Shown here piece by piece: positions 43,339 through 52,406 of a stretch of 64,000 bases of DNA. The notes under the pieces are model-generated. The model ran no database searches, was not told where the DNA came from, and saw nothing but the letters and a program-made list of their open reading frames with translations. The position numbers and the translations under genes are program-made. Location: the NCBI GenBank assembly GCA_024128875.1, contig JAMYFF010000009.1, positions 124,001-188,000 on the forward strand, in the 5' to 3' direction. Origin of the DNA: Salinilacustrithrix flava (GTDB lineage: Bacteria; Actinomycetota; Acidimicrobiia; Acidimicrobiales; Salinilacustritrichaceae). Positions within the stretch are counted from its first letter, which is position 1. Each line of letters starts with the position of its first letter.

Positions 43339-44117
43339 CAGTTGTTCTTCGTGGTGAAGCCGCCGTCGACCACCAGGACAGCACCGGTGGTGTACGACAT
43401 CGCCGGCAGGCAGAGGGAGAGCGTGGCGTGGGCGACCTCCTCCGGGTCGCCGTAGCGCTTCAGCGGCACGTTGCGACGGGCGAACTTCTGCTTGGCCTCG
43501 TCGGCGATCTCGGCGGTCATCCCCGTGTGGATCGGCCCCGGGCAGACCACGTTGACCGTCACGCCGGTCGGGCCGAGCTCCACGGCCAGCGACCGGGACA
43601 GGCCGATGACCCCGTGCTTCGATGCGGTGTAGGGGCTGATGTAGGCGGAGCCGCCGACGCCCTCGGTGGAGGCGATGTTCACGATCCGGCCGTCACCGTT
43701 GCGCGTCAGGTGCGGCAGGCAGGCGCGGATGGTCGTGGTGTGGGCGGTGAGGTTGACGGCGAGGGTCGTGGCCCACTGCGCCTCGAAGTCCGGGCCGTCG
43801 ATCGGCGCGGGGATCGAGACCCCGGCGTTGTTCACGAGGGCATCGGGCGGGCCCAGCCGGTCGACGATCTCGTCCACCACCGCCCGGACCCGATCGCCGT
43901 CGGTGACGTCGACGGCCCAGCCCGCCGCGGTGCCACCGGCGCCGGTGATCTCGTCCACGACGGCAGCGACGCCGTCCTCGGTGCGGTCGAGCACGGCGAC
44001 CTTCGCGCCCTCGTCGGCGAACAGGTGCGCCGTCGCCCGTCCCATGCCGCTCGCGGCACCGGTGATCACCACGACCCGCCCGGAAACGGAGCGGTCGCCC
44101 TTCGTCAGCTTCGTCAT
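43338..44117 (-). CDS. Short-chain dehydrogenase/reductase
   Basis: Classical SDR of 259 residues, NAD(P)-dependent. The cofactor motif is VVITGAASGMGRATAHLFAD, followed by NNAGVSIP. The catalytic triad is Ser in NIASTEGVGGSAY and the Tyr/Lys in YTASKHG. The PG motif VNVVCPGPIHTGM follows. The N-terminal ATG at 44117 is preceded seven bases upstream by TATGGT (44130-44125, minus strand), so I prefer it to the ATG at 44129. It is coupled to the Gfo/Idh gene. Confidence 0.92.
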   Translation of the reverse strand: MTKLTKGDRSVSGRVVVITGAASGMGRATAHLFADEGAKVAVLDRTEDGVAAVVDEITGAGGTAAGWAVDVTDGDRVRAVVDEIVDRLGPPDALVNNAGVSIPAPIDGPDFEAQWATTLAVNLTAHTTTIRACLPHLTRNGDGRIVNIASTEGVGGSAYISPYTASKHGVIGLSRSLAVELGPTGVTVNVVCPGPIHTGMTAEIADEAKQKFARRNVPLKRYGDPEEVAHATLSLCLPAMSYTTGAVLVVDGGFTTKNN

Positions 44118-44139
44118 GGCCGGGACCATAACGGTCGAC

Positions 44140-45018
44140 CTACTCCTCGTCGGGGTGCTTGCCCACCCCGACGAGCCGGTCCGGCGGCGGCCCCCACCGA
44201 CCGCGCAGGAAGTCCACCAGGGCGTGCAGGCGAGCCTCGGTGTGGTGGTACGGGCTGCGGTGTCGCTCGGTCCACAGCTGGGCCACGGCGATGCAGAACC
44301 GGACGGAGGCCTTGTACCGACCGGAGTGGGAGCGCACCAGCAGCAGGGTGTTGCGCACCATGAGGTAGTCGATCACCGGGCGGGGGTTCGACATGTTCGG
44401 GTTGAACACCCGAGCGCCGCGCACGAGGCCGACCTCCCACCCGGCGGCCGCGGCCCGCAGGCCGAGGTCGGCCTCCTCGCAGTAGGCGAAGTACCGCTCG
44501 TCGAACAGCCCGACGTCCTCGAGCGCGCCCCGCCGGGCGAGCAGCAGCGTGCCGTGCGGGTAGCCGGCGGGCTCCCAGCCCTCCTCGACGGTCGCCGGCA
44601 CCAGGATCGAGCCGAAGTACGGATCGACCACCGGGGTGCAGCCGTCGCCGTAGTCGCCGCAGGCGAACCCGGCGCGGGGCCTGGCGTCGGCGGCGGCGAG
44701 GATCCGCTCGATGGCATCGGGGGCGGGCAGGGCGTCGTGGGGGCAGAGGCCGACCCACTCCCCCTCGTGGGTGGCGAGGAAGCGGCGCCAACCGGCGTTC
44801 GCCGAGGGGCCGAAGCCGCCGTTGCGGCCCATGCGCACCACGTCGGAGCCGGGGGGCAGCAGGGACAGCACCTCCCGGTGGTTCTCCTCGGTGGAGCCGG
44901 AGTCCACCAGGAGCACCCGCACCGGCACGGTCTGGGCGGCCAGCGCCTCCAGGGTGGCGGCGAGCAGCCGGGGACGATCGCGGTGCACGACCACCACGGT
45001 CGTCGGGGACGCTGCCAC
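44140..45018 (-). CDS. GT2 glycosyltransferase, rhamnosyltransferase-like
   Basis: A 292-residue family-2 glycosyltransferase. It has VVVVHRDRPRLLAATLEALA, VLLVDSGSTEENHREVL, the metal-site segment EGEWVGLCPHDALPAPDAIE, TLLLARRGALEDVGLFDERY and the ED-containing AYCEEADLGLRAAAAG. WbbL/rhamnosyltransferase-like enzymes share this pattern. It probably adds a sugar to an envelope polysaccharide, although it lies 10 kb from the main glycan block. CAGGAT on the minus strand (45030-45025) ends six bases before the GTG at 45018. Confidence 0.88.
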   Translation of the reverse strand: MAASPTTVVVVHRDRPRLLAATLEALAAQTVPVRVLLVDSGSTEENHREVLSLLPPGSDVVRMGRNGGFGPSANAGWRRFLATHEGEWVGLCPHDALPAPDAIERILAAADARPRAGFACGDYGDGCTPVVDPYFGSILVPATVEEGWEPAGYPHGTLLLARRGALEDVGLFDERYFAYCEEADLGLRAAAAGWEVGLVRGARVFNPNMSNPRPVIDYLMVRNTLLLVRSHSGRYKASVRFCIAVAQLWTERHRSPYHHTEARLHALVDFLRGRWGPPPDRLVGVGKHPDEE

Positions 45019-45080
45019 GGGCTCATCCTGTCGGCCGTCCCGAACCACGGCCCAAACGGGTGGCGTGCCAGCATCGGGGC

Positions 45081-46376
45081 ATGCCCCAGACCGCCGCCCC
45101 CGACCGCACCGTGGCCGACGAGCTGTGCCGGTTCATCGACGACTCCCCCTCGCCGTACCACGCCGTCGCCACCGCGGCGGCGCTCCTGGAGGCGGCCGGC
45201 TTCGAGGAGGCGCCGCTGGACCAGGCCCTGCCCACCGGTGCCGGCGGCCGCTACGTGCGCCGGGGCGGGTCGCTCGTCGCGTGGCGCCAGCCCGCCGGCG
45301 CCGTGCGGTCCTTCCGGATCGTGGGCGCCCACACCGACAGCCCGAACCTGCGGATCAAGCCCCGCCCCGACCACGTCACGGCCGGCGTCCGCCAGCTGGG
45401 CGTCGAGGTCTACGGCGGCGCGCTCCTGAACTCCTGGCTCGACCGCGACCTGGGGCTGTCCGGACGGGTGTCGGTCTCCACCCCGGAGGGACCGGAGCTG
45501 CGCCTCGTGCGCATCGACGAGCCGCTGCTGCGCGTGCCCCAGCTCGCGATCCACCTCGACCGCGACATCAGCACCGACGGGCTCAAGCTCAACCCCCAGA
45601 CCCACCTGGCACCGATGTGGGACCTCGAGGGCGACCGCGGGTCGGGTGCCGGGTTCTCCGGGCTGCTGGCCGAGCGCCTCGACGTCGGCGCCGGCGACAT
45701 CCTCGCCTGGGACGTGATGGCCCACGACCTCACCCCGTCCCGTCGCACCGGCGTCGACGGCGTGTTCGTGAGCGCACCCCGCCTGGACAACCTGTGCTCC
45801 TCCTTCGCCGGCCTCCACGGCCTGCTGGACGCACCCGCGGACACCCCGTCCGTGCCGGTCGTCTGCCTGTACGACCACGAGGAGGTCGGCTCGACCAGCG
45901 CCACCGGGGCCGACGGCGCGCTCCTTGCCTCGGTGCTCGAGCGCATCGCCCTGGCCGGCGGCATCGACCGCGCCGGCCTCCACGCGGCGCTGGCCGGCTC
46001 GCTGTGCGTCTCGGCCGACATGGCCCACGCCACCCACCCCAACTACGCGGATCGCCACGAGCCCGAGCACCCCGTGGCCCTGAACGGAGGCCCGGTGGTG
46101 AAGGTGAACGCCAACCAGCGCTACGCCTCCGACGCCGAGTCGATCGGCATCCTGCTGCAGGCCTGCGCCGACGCCGGCATCCCGACGCAGCGCTTCGTCA
46201 CCCGCACCGACCTGCCGTGCGGCTCGACGATCGGGCCGGTCACCGCCGCCCGCCTCGGCATCCCGACCGTCGACGTCGGGGTTGCGCAGCTCGCCATGCA
46301 CTCGGCGCGGGAGCTGTGCGGCGCCGACGACCCCAGCTGGTACGTGGCCACGATGGCCGCCGCACTGCAGGGGTGA
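45081..46376 (+). CDS. M18 family aminopeptidase
   Basis: A 431-residue cocatalytic zinc aminopeptidase of the M18 (aspartyl aminopeptidase) family that removes N-terminal residues, often acidic ones, from peptides. HTDSPNLRIKPR provides a metal ligand and base. DNLCSSFAGL, VVCLYDHEEVGSTSATGADG and the catalytic Glu pair, DMAHATHPNYADRHEPEHPV and GSTIGPVTAARLGIPTVDVG complete the pattern. It is cytoplasmic. ATG 45081 is preceded by a CAGCAT hexamer (45069-45074) six bases away. The stop overlaps the J-domain gene (GTGA). Together with the peptide transporters it suggests peptide use as nutrient. Confidence 0.94.
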   Translation: MPQTAAPDRTVADELCRFIDDSPSPYHAVATAAALLEAAGFEEAPLDQALPTGAGGRYVRRGGSLVAWRQPAGAVRSFRIVGAHTDSPNLRIKPRPDHVTAGVRQLGVEVYGGALLNSWLDRDLGLSGRVSVSTPEGPELRLVRIDEPLLRVPQLAIHLDRDISTDGLKLNPQTHLAPMWDLEGDRGSGAGFSGLLAERLDVGAGDILAWDVMAHDLTPSRRTGVDGVFVSAPRLDNLCSSFAGLHGLLDAPADTPSVPVVCLYDHEEVGSTSATGADGALLASVLERIALAGGIDRAGLHAALAGSLCVSADMAHATHPNYADRHEPEHPVALNGGPVVKVNANQRYASDAESIGILLQACADAGIPTQRFVTRTDLPCGSTIGPVTAARLGIPTVDVGVAQLAMHSARELCGADDPSWYVATMAAALQG

Positions 46377-47014
46377 CGATCGACGTGGACCTCTCCTCGG
46401 CGCGCCGCACCCTCGGGGTCCGGGTCGAGGACGACTGGGGCGTGGTCCGGGATCGCTACCGGGACCAGATCCGCCGTTCGCACCCCGACGTCGCCGGCGA
46501 GGCCGGGGTGGCCCGGAGCGTGGAGCTGAACGCCGCCTACCGCACCCTGGCGCTCGCCCGGCGCGAGGGCCGCCTCCACGAGGCCGAGGCGCCACCACCC
46601 CCGCCGGCCGGGCCGAGCCAACCGCCGTCGCCCCGCGCCGTCGGCGATCCGCCGCTGGCGGTGCGACCCGAGTGGGCCGCACCGGTCGGTCCCGCCTCTG
46701 ACGTCCGCCGACTCGACCACGACACCCTCGTGCTGTCGAGCACGCCGGACGAGACCTTCCGGCGCCTGGTCGAGGCCACCCACGAGATCGGGGAGATCTC
46801 CTACCTCGACCGCAGCTCGGCGATCTTCGAGGCCGTGCTGACCCTCGACGACGGGACGGCGGCCTCGTTCGTGGTCAGCCTGCAGTGGCGGGCCCACGAC
46901 GCGAGCTGCGAGGCCTTCTGCACGCTCGAGGCCCTGGGCCGGCCGGAGCACCTGGACGTGGGGGGTGTGCTCGGCCAGCTCGCCGCCTACATCGGGCCCG
47001 ACCGCATGGCTTGA
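46373..47014 (+). CDS. J-domain protein with novel C-terminal domain
   Basis: A 213-residue protein. The N-terminal about 65 residues form a J-domain: VRDRYRDQIRRSHPDVAGEA has the HPD motif that stimulates DnaK. A Pro-rich linker follows (EAPPPPPAGPSQPPSPR). The C-terminal domain of about 110 residues (LSSTPDETFRRLVEATHEIG, ILEAVLT-like strands) is not one of the usual DnaJ zinc or client domains and I do not recognise it. The GTG lies in the stop of the M18 aminopeptidase gene, so the two are translated together; a chaperone role for that enzyme is one possibility. Confidence 0.82.
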   Translation: MTIDVDLSSARRTLGVRVEDDWGVVRDRYRDQIRRSHPDVAGEAGVARSVELNAAYRTLALARREGRLHEAEAPPPPPAGPSQPPSPRAVGDPPLAVRPEWAAPVGPASDVRRLDHDTLVLSSTPDETFRRLVEATHEIGEISYLDRSSAIFEAVLTLDDGTAASFVVSLQWRAHDASCEAFCTLEALGRPEHLDVGGVLGQLAAYIGPDRMA

Positions 47015-47035
47015 GGGCCGACATCGCGCTCGGTG

Positions 47036-47065
47036 CCTGACCGCCGGGTCAAGGGTGGCTAGTGT
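47036..47065 (+). promoter_or_regulatory. Promoter and palindromic operator candidate, copy 2
   Basis: CCTGACCGCCGGGTCAAG (47036-47053) has the inverted repeat TGACC (47038-47042) and GGTCA (47047-47051) and matches 16 of 18 bases at 5664-5681. A -35 box CTGACC (47037-47042) and -10 box TAGTGT (47060-47065) are 17 bases apart, so the palindrome covers the -35 box and spacer. A repressor bound here would block RNA polymerase. Confidence 0.6.
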
Positions 47066-47124
47066 CCTGCGTCACACCGGTGGTCGGGGGACCACCGGGC
47101 CCGAGACCCAGGGGGATACACCAC

Positions 47125-48861
47125 ATGACGCCGTTCCGACGTCGGTTGCTCGCACTGCTCACCGTGCTCTCGGTGCTGCTCACCGCCTGCGGGGGTGATG
47201 ACGACGACGGCGCCACCGAGGACACGACCGAGGACTCCGAGGAGGGCGAGGGTGTCCGGGAGAACGACGAGGAAGAGGCTGCCGGCGACGACGAACCCCA
47301 GTACGGGGGCTCGATCACCATCGGCCTCGAGGCCGAGACCAACGGCTGGCTGCCGGGCACGTCCCAGCCGGCCAACGCCGGCTACTCCGTCTACTCGGCC
47401 ATCTACGACCCGCTGGTCGTCCGGGTCGAGGACGGCTCGATCGAGCCGTACCTCGCCGAGTCCATCGAGCCGAACGAGGACTACACCCGCTGGTCCTTCA
47501 CCCTGCGCGAGGGCATCACGTTCCACGACGGCACCGACCTCACCGCCGAGGTGATCAAGCGCAACTGGGACGAGTACCTCACCGCCGAGGGCGCCAACAC
47601 CGCCGGCGCGCTCGAGGGCATCACCGTCGAGGTCACCGGGCCCCTCGCCTACGACTACGTGCTCGAAGAGGGCGACGCCGCCTTCCTCGACACCCTCACG
47701 GGGACCGCCGGCTACCCGTTCTCCGTCGAGGCCGCCGAGGCCAACGGCGAGGACGCCGGCGCCAACCCGGTCGGCACCGGCCCCTTCACGTTCGGGTCCT
47801 GGACCCGTGACGGCCAGCTCGTCGTGAACCGCAACGAGAGCTACTGGCGCACCGACGAGGACGGCAACCAGCTGCCCTACCTCGACTCGATCACGTTCCG
47901 CCCGATCCCCGACGAGGACACCCGGCTCGACAGCGTGGCCTCCGGCGACATCGACGTGATGCAGACCCTGCGCCAGAGCATCGTGCGCAGCGCCCGCGAC
48001 CTCGTCGACAGCGGCGGCTACAACAGCTACGAGTGGCTCGGCAACAACGGCGGCTCCGGCATCATCAACACGATGAAGCCCCCGTTCGACGACAAGCGGG
48101 TGCGCCAGGCGCTCGTCCTCGCCGTCGACCAGGAGCAGATGATCGAGGTGCTCGGCGGCACGGGCATCACCCCGCCCCAGACCCAGTGGTTCACCAAGGA
48201 CAGCCCCTGGTACTCCGAGGCCGCCGCCGATGCGTGGTACGACTACGACCCCGAGGCCGCCCAGGCGCTGCTCGAGGAGTACATCAACGACCCGGAGCGC
48301 TCCGACGGCCAGGCGCCGGGGACGCCGATCAGCTTCACCTACGACTGCCCGCCCGACCCCTCGCTGGTCGAGCTGAGCCAGGCCTACCAGGCCTTCTGGC
48401 AGCAGGTCGGGCTCGAGGTGAACCTCGACTCCAAGGAGCAGTCGGCTCACATCACTGCCGGCATCGGTACGGAGAACGACCCGTTCCTGCGAGCGGACTA
48501 CGACGTGCAGTGCTGGCGCCTCGGCAGCCAGGCCGATCCCTACTCGGTGTGGTCCAGCGCGTTCGGCCCGGTCGAGAGCGAGGTGCTGAACGTCTCGGAC
48601 TGGACCCATCCCGACGTCACGGCGAAGCTCGAGGAGCTGCGGGTCGAGGGGGACACCGACGAGCGCAAGCGCATCGTCGAGGAGATCTCCCTCATCCTCG
48701 CCGAGGAGGTGCCGAACTTCTGGACCGGCGGTACGGCCACGGCCATCGTCGCCCGCGAGGAGGTGCGCGGCATCCTCGGCGGCGTCACGCCCTCCGGCAC
48801 GCCGATCGACGGCGCATCGGACGCGATCGTCCGCACGCCGTACCTCTGGCTCGCCCAGTAG
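47125..48861 (+). CDS. Peptide ABC transporter substrate-binding lipoprotein
   Basis: Second SBP_bac_5 (DppA-like) protein, 578 residues. The lipoprotein signal (MTPFRRRLLALLTVLSVLLTACGG) has lipobox LTAC. A long acidic linker (about residues 26-55, almost all Asp/Glu/Thr) precedes GGSITIGLEAETNGWLPG. Other family segments are YDPLVVRVEDGSIEPYLAES, ITFHDGTDLTAEVI and GTGPFTFGSW. It parallels the 5815 protein closely in plan. The ATG has a GGGGGA ribosome-binding site. Two permease genes follow, but no ATPase gene. Confidence 0.93.
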   Translation: MTPFRRRLLALLTVLSVLLTACGGDDDDGATEDTTEDSEEGEGVRENDEEEAAGDDEPQYGGSITIGLEAETNGWLPGTSQPANAGYSVYSAIYDPLVVRVEDGSIEPYLAESIEPNEDYTRWSFTLREGITFHDGTDLTAEVIKRNWDEYLTAEGANTAGALEGITVEVTGPLAYDYVLEEGDAAFLDTLTGTAGYPFSVEAAEANGEDAGANPVGTGPFTFGSWTRDGQLVVNRNESYWRTDEDGNQLPYLDSITFRPIPDEDTRLDSVASGDIDVMQTLRQSIVRSARDLVDSGGYNSYEWLGNNGGSGIINTMKPPFDDKRVRQALVLAVDQEQMIEVLGGTGITPPQTQWFTKDSPWYSEAAADAWYDYDPEAAQALLEEYINDPERSDGQAPGTPISFTYDCPPDPSLVELSQAYQAFWQQVGLEVNLDSKEQSAHITAGIGTENDPFLRADYDVQCWRLGSQADPYSVWSSAFGPVESEVLNVSDWTHPDVTAKLEELRVEGDTDERKRIVEEISLILAEEVPNFWTGGTATAIVAREEVRGILGGVTPSGTPIDGASDAIVRTPYLWLAQ

Positions 48862-48906
48862 CCGCACCGAGACCGAGCACGTGAAGGGAACGAGGAAGGG
48901 GACGGC

Positions 48907-49854
48907 ATGAGCCTCCGCAGGATCATCGGCCGACTGGTCGTGCTGGTGGGCGTGCTGCTCGCCGTCTCCTTCCTCACCTTCGCGATGCTCAACGTGCTGG
49001 GCGGGGACCCCGCCCTGGCCATCGTCGGCGCCGACAACGCCGACCAGGAGACCCTGAACCAGGTGCGCGAGGAGCTCGGGCTCAACGACCCGTTCCTCGT
49101 GCAGTACACCGACTGGGTCACCGGGGTGGTCCAGGGCGACCTCGGGCGCTCGTACAAGACCAAGCAGCCGGTCGCCGAGGCCATCGGCGAGCGGGTGCCC
49201 GTCACGGCCGAGATCGGCCTGCTCGCCATCCTCATGGCGCTGGCCGTCGCCGTGCCGCTGGCCGTGCTCACCGCCTACAAGGCCGGCACCAAGACCGACA
49301 AGGGCACCAGCGCCGTCACCTTCGGCCTGCTGTCGATCCCCAACTTCCTGCTCGCCTACTGGCTCGGGTACATCGTCGCGGTGCGGCTCGGGTGGCTCCC
49401 GAGATCGGGCTGGGTCCGCCTCACCGCGGACCCGCTGGAGAACCTCCGCACCGCCATCCTGCCGGCGCTGTCGCTGGCCATCGCCGAGATGGCCGTCTAC
49501 ACCCGCATCCTGCGCAGCGACATGATCCAGACGCTGCAGGAGGACTACCTCCTCATGGCCCGGGCCAAGGGCCTCAGCACGAAGCGGATCCTGTTCATGC
49601 ACGCCCTCCGGCCATCGACGCTGTCGCTCATGACCGTGATCGGCGTGCAGTTCGGGGCGCTGATCGGCGGCAGCATCATCGTCGAGCAGATCTTCGCCCT
49701 CCCGGGCATGGGCAACTACCTGCTCAACGCCATCTACGAACGGGACTACATCGTGGTCCAGGGCGTGGTCGTCGTGATCGCCGCCTCGTTCGTCATCGTC
49801 AACTTCGCGGTCGACATCGTGTATCGGCTGCTCGATCCTCGCATCAAGGTCTGA
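48907..49854 (+). CDS. Peptide ABC transporter permease, DppB type
   Basis: A 315-residue DppB/OppB-like permease. It has an N-terminal helix (LVVLVGVLLAVSFLTFAML), LGGDPALAIVGADNADQE, LGRSYKTKQPVAEAI and the EAA loop DYLLMARAKGLSTKRILFMH, then SIIVEQIFALPGMGNYLLNA. A Shine-Dalgarno-like GGAAGGGG lies ahead of the ATG. The permease pairs with the product of the following gene. Its EAA loop differs little from that of the 7567 permease, which is compatible with sharing the same ATPases. Confidence 0.92.
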   Translation: MSLRRIIGRLVVLVGVLLAVSFLTFAMLNVLGGDPALAIVGADNADQETLNQVREELGLNDPFLVQYTDWVTGVVQGDLGRSYKTKQPVAEAIGERVPVTAEIGLLAILMALAVAVPLAVLTAYKAGTKTDKGTSAVTFGLLSIPNFLLAYWLGYIVAVRLGWLPRSGWVRLTADPLENLRTAILPALSLAIAEMAVYTRILRSDMIQTLQEDYLLMARAKGLSTKRILFMHALRPSTLSLMTVIGVQFGALIGGSIIVEQIFALPGMGNYLLNAIYERDYIVVQGVVVVIAASFVIVNFAVDIVYRLLDPRIKV

Positions 49855-49856
49855 AC

Positions 49857-50828
49857 ATGGCTGACGTCTCTCACGAAGCGCGAGCCGACGACGGCGCACC
49901 GATCACGCCGGAGCCGGCGCCGATGCTGCTCGCCGATGCCGCCGACGCCGGCCAGAGCGGCCGCAACCCGCTGGCCGACGACCCGGTCGAGGACGACGGC
50001 AGGTCCACCCACAAGCCGCTCGGCATCACGTTCTGGCTGGCGGTGGCCTGGATCGGCGTGGTCGCCATCGCCGGGCTGTTCTCGGGCTTCCTGCCCACCG
50101 ACGACCCCAACGCCATCGACATCCCGTCCAAGCTGCTCGGTCCCTTCAGCGATGGCCACATCCTCGGCACCGACGGCCTCGGCCGCGACATCCTCGCCCG
50201 GCTGATCGACGGTGCCCGCGTGTCGCTCACCGTGAGCCTCACCGCTGTCGCGGTCGGCATGCTCGTGGGCGGCCTCCTCGGCACCCTCGCCGGGTTCGTC
50301 CGCGGCTTCTTCGACGTGTTCTTCGTCGCCGGGATCAACATCATGCTCGCCTTCCCCGGCATCGTCCTCCTGCTCGCCCTGGTCTCGGTGCTCGAGCAGA
50401 ACCTGGTGAACATCTCGCTGGTGATCGGCGTGCTGTCGATCCCCATCTACGCCCGGGTGGCCCGCGCCAACTCCCTCGCCGTGTCCGAGCGCGACTACGT
50501 GCTGGCGGCCAGGGCCCTCGGCGCCACCCAGAAGCGGATCCTGTTCCGCGAGATCCTCCCCGTGGTCCTCATGCCCCTGCTGGCCTTCGCCCTCACCGCC
50601 CTCGGCGTCGTGATCGTGGCCGAGGGCACGCTGGCCTTCCTCGGCCTCTCGGTCGAGCCGCCCGCCGCCACCTGGGGATCGATGATCGCCGAGGGCCGCC
50701 GCCACGATGAGACCCACCTCCACCCGGTGATCATCCCGTCGCTGGCCCTGTTCCTCACCGTGCTGTCGTTCAACTTCGTCGGCGAGGCCCTCCGGGCCCG
50801 CTTCGCCGACCTCGACGCCAAGGTCTGA
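49857..50828 (+). CDS. Peptide ABC transporter permease, DppC type
   Basis: A 323-residue DppC-like permease. A long cytoplasmic N-terminus of about 60 residues precedes the first helix (ITFWLAVAWIGVVAIAGLF). It then shows GHILGTDGLGRDILARLIDG, the periplasmic loop, and the EAA loop DYVLAARALGATQKRILFRE. LTVLSFNFVGEALRARFADL is the usual end. It starts three bases after the preceding stop. The next gene (trkH) is convergent and starts its stop codon only seven bases on, so the operon ends here without ATPase genes. Confidence 0.92.
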   Translation: MADVSHEARADDGAPITPEPAPMLLADAADAGQSGRNPLADDPVEDDGRSTHKPLGITFWLAVAWIGVVAIAGLFSGFLPTDDPNAIDIPSKLLGPFSDGHILGTDGLGRDILARLIDGARVSLTVSLTAVAVGMLVGGLLGTLAGFVRGFFDVFFVAGINIMLAFPGIVLLLALVSVLEQNLVNISLVIGVLSIPIYARVARANSLAVSERDYVLAARALGATQKRILFREILPVVLMPLLAFALTALGVVIVAEGTLAFLGLSVEPPAATWGSMIAEGRRHDETHLHPVIIPSLALFLTVLSFNFVGEALRARFADLDAKV

Positions 50829-50835
50829 CCCGGCC

Positions 50836-52401
50836 TCAGTCCACGATGTCGCCGCGTCCCACCCCCCGCTGGGCGACGCGGCGAAGGCCGGTGGCGGTCA
50901 GGCCGATGCCCACCAGCACCGGTGCGATCTCCAGGCGGCCGAGCAGCATGAGCGGGAGCAGCGCGGCCCGCTCGGGACGGCTCAGGACCCGGATGCCTCC
51001 GGCACCCGGCACCAGCTCACCGAGCGCGGGGCCGACGTTGGCCAGGGCGGAGATGGCACCGGTGATCGACGTGACCAGGTCGGCGCCGAGCACGGCGATC
51101 ACCACCGCCCCGATGCCGGCCACCATGAGGTACTGCGCCTGGTAGCCGATCATCCGGCTGACCAGCTCCTCGCTGACCGGTCGACGACCGACGCGCACGG
51201 AGGCGACGGCGCGGGGGTGGAGCTGGAGCACGAGCTCCCGCCGCAGGTAGCCCACGAGCGCCAGGGCCCGCACCTGCCGGAACCCGCCGCCGGCGGAACC
51301 CGACATCGAGCCCACACCCATGATCGCCAGCAGCAGCACCTGCGGTGCCACCGTCCACGCCCCCCAGCCGAGACCGACCCAGTGGCCAGTGGTGGACGTG
51401 GCGGACGCGACGTGGAAGTAGGCGTGGCGCAGCGACTCGTGGGTGACGCCGCCGGTCGGGGCGGTGGCCAGGGTGACGACGATGCCACCGACCACGATCG
51501 CGGCGAGGTAGGCGCGCAGCTCGAAGGACCTCGCGGCGCCCCGGAGGTCCCGGCCGCGCAGGGTCCGGTAGAGCAGGGCCATGTTCGCTCCGCCGAGCAC
51601 CATGCCCCCGAACCCGGCCCACTCGACCGCGGTCGACTCGAAGTGGGAGAACGACCCGGCGTGGTTGGCGAAGCCACCGGTGGAGATGGTGGTCGCCGCG
51701 TAGGTGACGGCGTCGAAGGGCCCCATGCCGGCGACCAGGTACAGCCCGATGCCGGCCACGGTGAAGGCGGCGTAGAGCGTCAGCAGCCGCCGCATCGAGG
51801 CCAGCGTCCGGTGGGAACGCAGCGAGGTGCCCGAGTGGCGGTAGCCGGCCGAGGTGACGTCGAGGCCCCCGACGCCGATCGACGGCAGGACGGCGACGAC
51901 GAACAGCAGCGCGGCCAGGCCGCCGAGCCACTGGGTGCCGGCCCGCCACGCGAGCACGCCGCGGGCCACGCTCTCCGGATCGCCGAGCACCGACGACGCG
52001 GTGGTCGTGAAGCCGGCCACGGACTCGAAGAGCGAGTCGTCGAGGTGCTCGAAGGTGCCCAGCGCCTCGTAGGTCAGGGTCGACACGGTGATGAGGGTGA
52101 GCCACGTGGCCAGCACGCCGGCGAAGGCCGTGCTGGAGCGGAGCCGGACAGGTGGGTGGCAGGACCGCACCAGCAGCGCACCGGCCGCGGCCCAGATGCC
52201 GGCCAGCAGCGCCATGGTCGCCGGTCGGCGGCCGTCGATCAGTGCGGTCGCCGCGCTCACGAGGCCGAGCACGCCGCAGGCGAGGAAGGCGACGCCCACC
52301 ACGAACCCGACGGCGGACTCCACGTGCCCGGCCCGGGCGATCGAGCGCCAGATGCTGGGTTCGCCCTCGAGGAGCGCGTCGTGCGACGAACGGGTCGGCA
52401 C
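50836..52401 (-). CDS. trkH: TrkH-type potassium channel subunit
   Basis: A 521-residue TrkH/KtrB-family K+ translocation subunit with about ten helices arranged as repeated helix-loop-helix units. Filter-like segments are visible at FTTTASSVLGDPESVARGVLA (about residue 135), TTISTGGFANHAG, SATSTTGHWVGLGWG and around ALANVGPALGELVPGAG, the four expected P-loops. The downstream TrkA gene product gates it with nucleotides. It starts with GTG five bases after the trkA stop, in one operon. Residue ranges given are rough. Confidence 0.9.
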   Translation of the reverse strand: MPTRSSHDALLEGEPSIWRSIARAGHVESAVGFVVGVAFLACGVLGLVSAATALIDGRRPATMALLAGIWAAAGALLVRSCHPPVRLRSSTAFAGVLATWLTLITVSTLTYEALGTFEHLDDSLFESVAGFTTTASSVLGDPESVARGVLAWRAGTQWLGGLAALLFVVAVLPSIGVGGLDVTSAGYRHSGTSLRSHRTLASMRRLLTLYAAFTVAGIGLYLVAGMGPFDAVTYAATTISTGGFANHAGSFSHFESTAVEWAGFGGMVLGGANMALLYRTLRGRDLRGAARSFELRAYLAAIVVGGIVVTLATAPTGGVTHESLRHAYFHVASATSTTGHWVGLGWGAWTVAPQVLLLAIMGVGSMSGSAGGGFRQVRALALVGYLRRELVLQLHPRAVASVRVGRRPVSEELVSRMIGYQAQYLMVAGIGAVVIAVLGADLVTSITGAISALANVGPALGELVPGAGGIRVLSRPERAALLPLMLLGRLEIAPVLVGIGLTATGLRRVAQRGVGRGDIVD

Positions 52402-52406
52402 GGGCG

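Noticed and set aside
47011..47016. TTGAGG as the -35 box of the second transporter operon
   Set aside because: It overlaps the stop codon of the J-domain gene and lies too far from the TAGTGT -10 box; CTGACC at 47037 has the correct 17-base spacing.
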